Positions 5,617-6,283 of a DNA stretch of 6,283 nt are shown one piece after another. The notes below the pieces were generated by a model. It saw only the letters and a list, made by a program, of their open reading frames with translations, was not told the origin of the DNA and did not search any database. Made by a program: the position numbers and the translations under genes. Origin of the DNA: Faecalibacterium sp. (lineage in GTDB: Bacteria > Bacillota > Clostridia > Oscillospirales > Ruminococcaceae); contig JAHHRK010000087.1 of the NCBI GenBank assembly GCA_020025795.1, forward strand, positions 1-6,283, given 5' to 3'. Position 1 is the first letter of the stretch. Each line of letters opens with the position of its first letter.

Positions 5617-6283
5617 ATGAAACTGGAATGGAACAGCTGCCTGCGCATCGGCAGCACCATTGTAATCACATACCTGATTATTCATTACTGGCAGGCTTTT
5701 GCCGGTCTGGCAAGTCTGGCGCTGGGCGCAGCAATTCCGCTGCTGCTGGGCTGCGTGATTGCCTATATTCTGAATATTCCCATGAGCTTTTTTGAACGAA
5801 AGCTTTCCTTTTCCAAATGTCCCAAATTAAAGCGTCCCGTCTGCATGGTATTGGCTTTTGCCTGCATTCTGCTGGTGTTCGCACTGGTGTCCGGCATGGT
5901 TCTGCCGGAACTGGCCTCCTGCCTCAAGCTGCTGTTCAACCAGCTGCCCGGTGCGCTGACTAAACTGTTCACCTGGCTGGAGACCAACTTCAACTGGACC
6001 GTTTCGCCGCAGCTGCTTCCCTCTAACTGGTCCGCCACCGACTGGGAAGGTCTGCTTGCCACAGCAGGCAACTGGCTGCTCTCCGGCATTGGCGGCACCA
6101 TGAACTCTCTGGTCGGCGCTGTCAGCAGTACCTTCTCCGCAGTGGTCACCATGGTACTTTCTCTGGTCTTTGCAATTTATCTGCTGGCCGGTAAGGACTG
6201 GCTAAACCGTCAGCTGAGCACCTTGATCCACGTTTATCTGGGCGATAAGGTGCTGGGCCGCATCACCTATGTGCTGTCCACTG
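5617..6283 (+). CDS. AI-2E family transporter (PF01594), N-terminal part (cut by window edge)
   Basis: This is a polytopic inner-membrane protein of the family named after the proposed autoinducer-2 exporter TqsA; members include permeases with other roles (for example sodium/proton antiport), so the substrate is open. The first 222 codons are present; the family usually has about 350-420 residues. Hydrophobic segments lie at about 10-28, 32-54, 74-98 and 160-191, separated by a long soluble stretch at about 99-158, the arrangement typical of the family. The second segment, IPLLLGCVIAYILNIPM (40-56), matches the family's PLLIGFIIAYLLNP-like block, and the loop FFERKL (58-63) follows it. LSLVFAIYLLAGKDWL (181-196) matches the conserved segment before the cytoplasmic loop. 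The ATG at 5617 has AAAGGA 5 bases upstream. It may share some transcription with the methyltransferase gene, but a candidate promoter lies between them. Confidence 0.88.
   Translation, partial: MKLEWNSCLRIGSTIVITYLIIHYWQAFAGLASLALGAAIPLLLGCVIAYILNIPMSFFERKLSFSKCPKLKRPVCMVLAFACILLVFALVSGMVLPELASCLKLLFNQLPGALTKLFTWLETNFNWTVSPQLLPSNWSATDWEGLLATAGNWLLSGIGGTMNSLVGAVSSTFSAVVTMVLSLVFAIYLLAGKDWLNRQLSTLIHVYLGDKVLGRITYVLST

Noticed and set aside
1..6283. CRISPR array, insertion sequence, tRNA or rRNA, prophage or toxin-antitoxin genes
   Set aside because: No repeat-spacer pattern, transposase motif, terminal inverted repeats, tRNA cloverleaf or small toxin-like gene pair was seen. Nearly all of the window is covered by six recognised genes.

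Overview
The window carries six protein genes in two divergent groups. It looks like the chromosome of a Bacillota (Firmicutes) member, probably a gut-type Clostridia lineage such as Oscillospirales. The grounds are the AAGGAG-type ribosome binding sites, the sigma-A-like promoters, moderately high GC for the phylum, and a protein set (M29 aminopeptidase, SpoU-type methyltransferase, AI-2E family permease) typical of such genomes. The genus cannot be fixed from the sequence alone.

Minus strand, in order of transcription from the intergenic region near 4.5 kb towards base 1: an M29 metallo-aminopeptidase (4419-3184), a membrane acyltransferase-3 protein (3196-2000, overlapping the peptidase gene by 13 bases), phosphoglucosamine mutase glmM (1940-585), and the N-terminal half of UDP-galactopyranose mutase glf (559 to the left edge). 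Gaps are -13, 59 and 25 bases and no convincing terminator lies between the genes, so they probably form one operon. It would be read from a near-consensus promoter at 4517-4489. Three of the four genes concern surface carbohydrate. GlmM makes glucosamine-1-phosphate for UDP-GlcNAc, Glf makes UDP-galactofuranose, and the acyltransferase probably acylates a surface glycan or lipid-linked sugar. The peptidase is the odd partner.

Plus strand: a 259-base divergent intergenic region (4420-4678) holds back-to-back promoters, a 12-base direct repeat just downstream of the minus-strand start site, and two small hairpins in the leader of the plus-strand gene. Next comes a TrmH/SpoU-family RNA 2'-O-ribose methyltransferase (4679-5506). 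After a 110-base spacer with its own -35 consensus comes the start of an AI-2E family transporter, which runs off the right edge (5617-6283).

No rRNA, tRNA, insertion sequence, CRISPR array or phage gene was seen, and no gap without a gene exceeds 260 bases. Most of the window is ordinary core metabolism. The points most worth a second look are the glmM-acyltransferase-glf linkage, the SD-less overlapping start of the acyltransferase, the repeat at the operon promoter, and the hairpins in the methyltransferase leader. I found no clear sign of an undescribed system.
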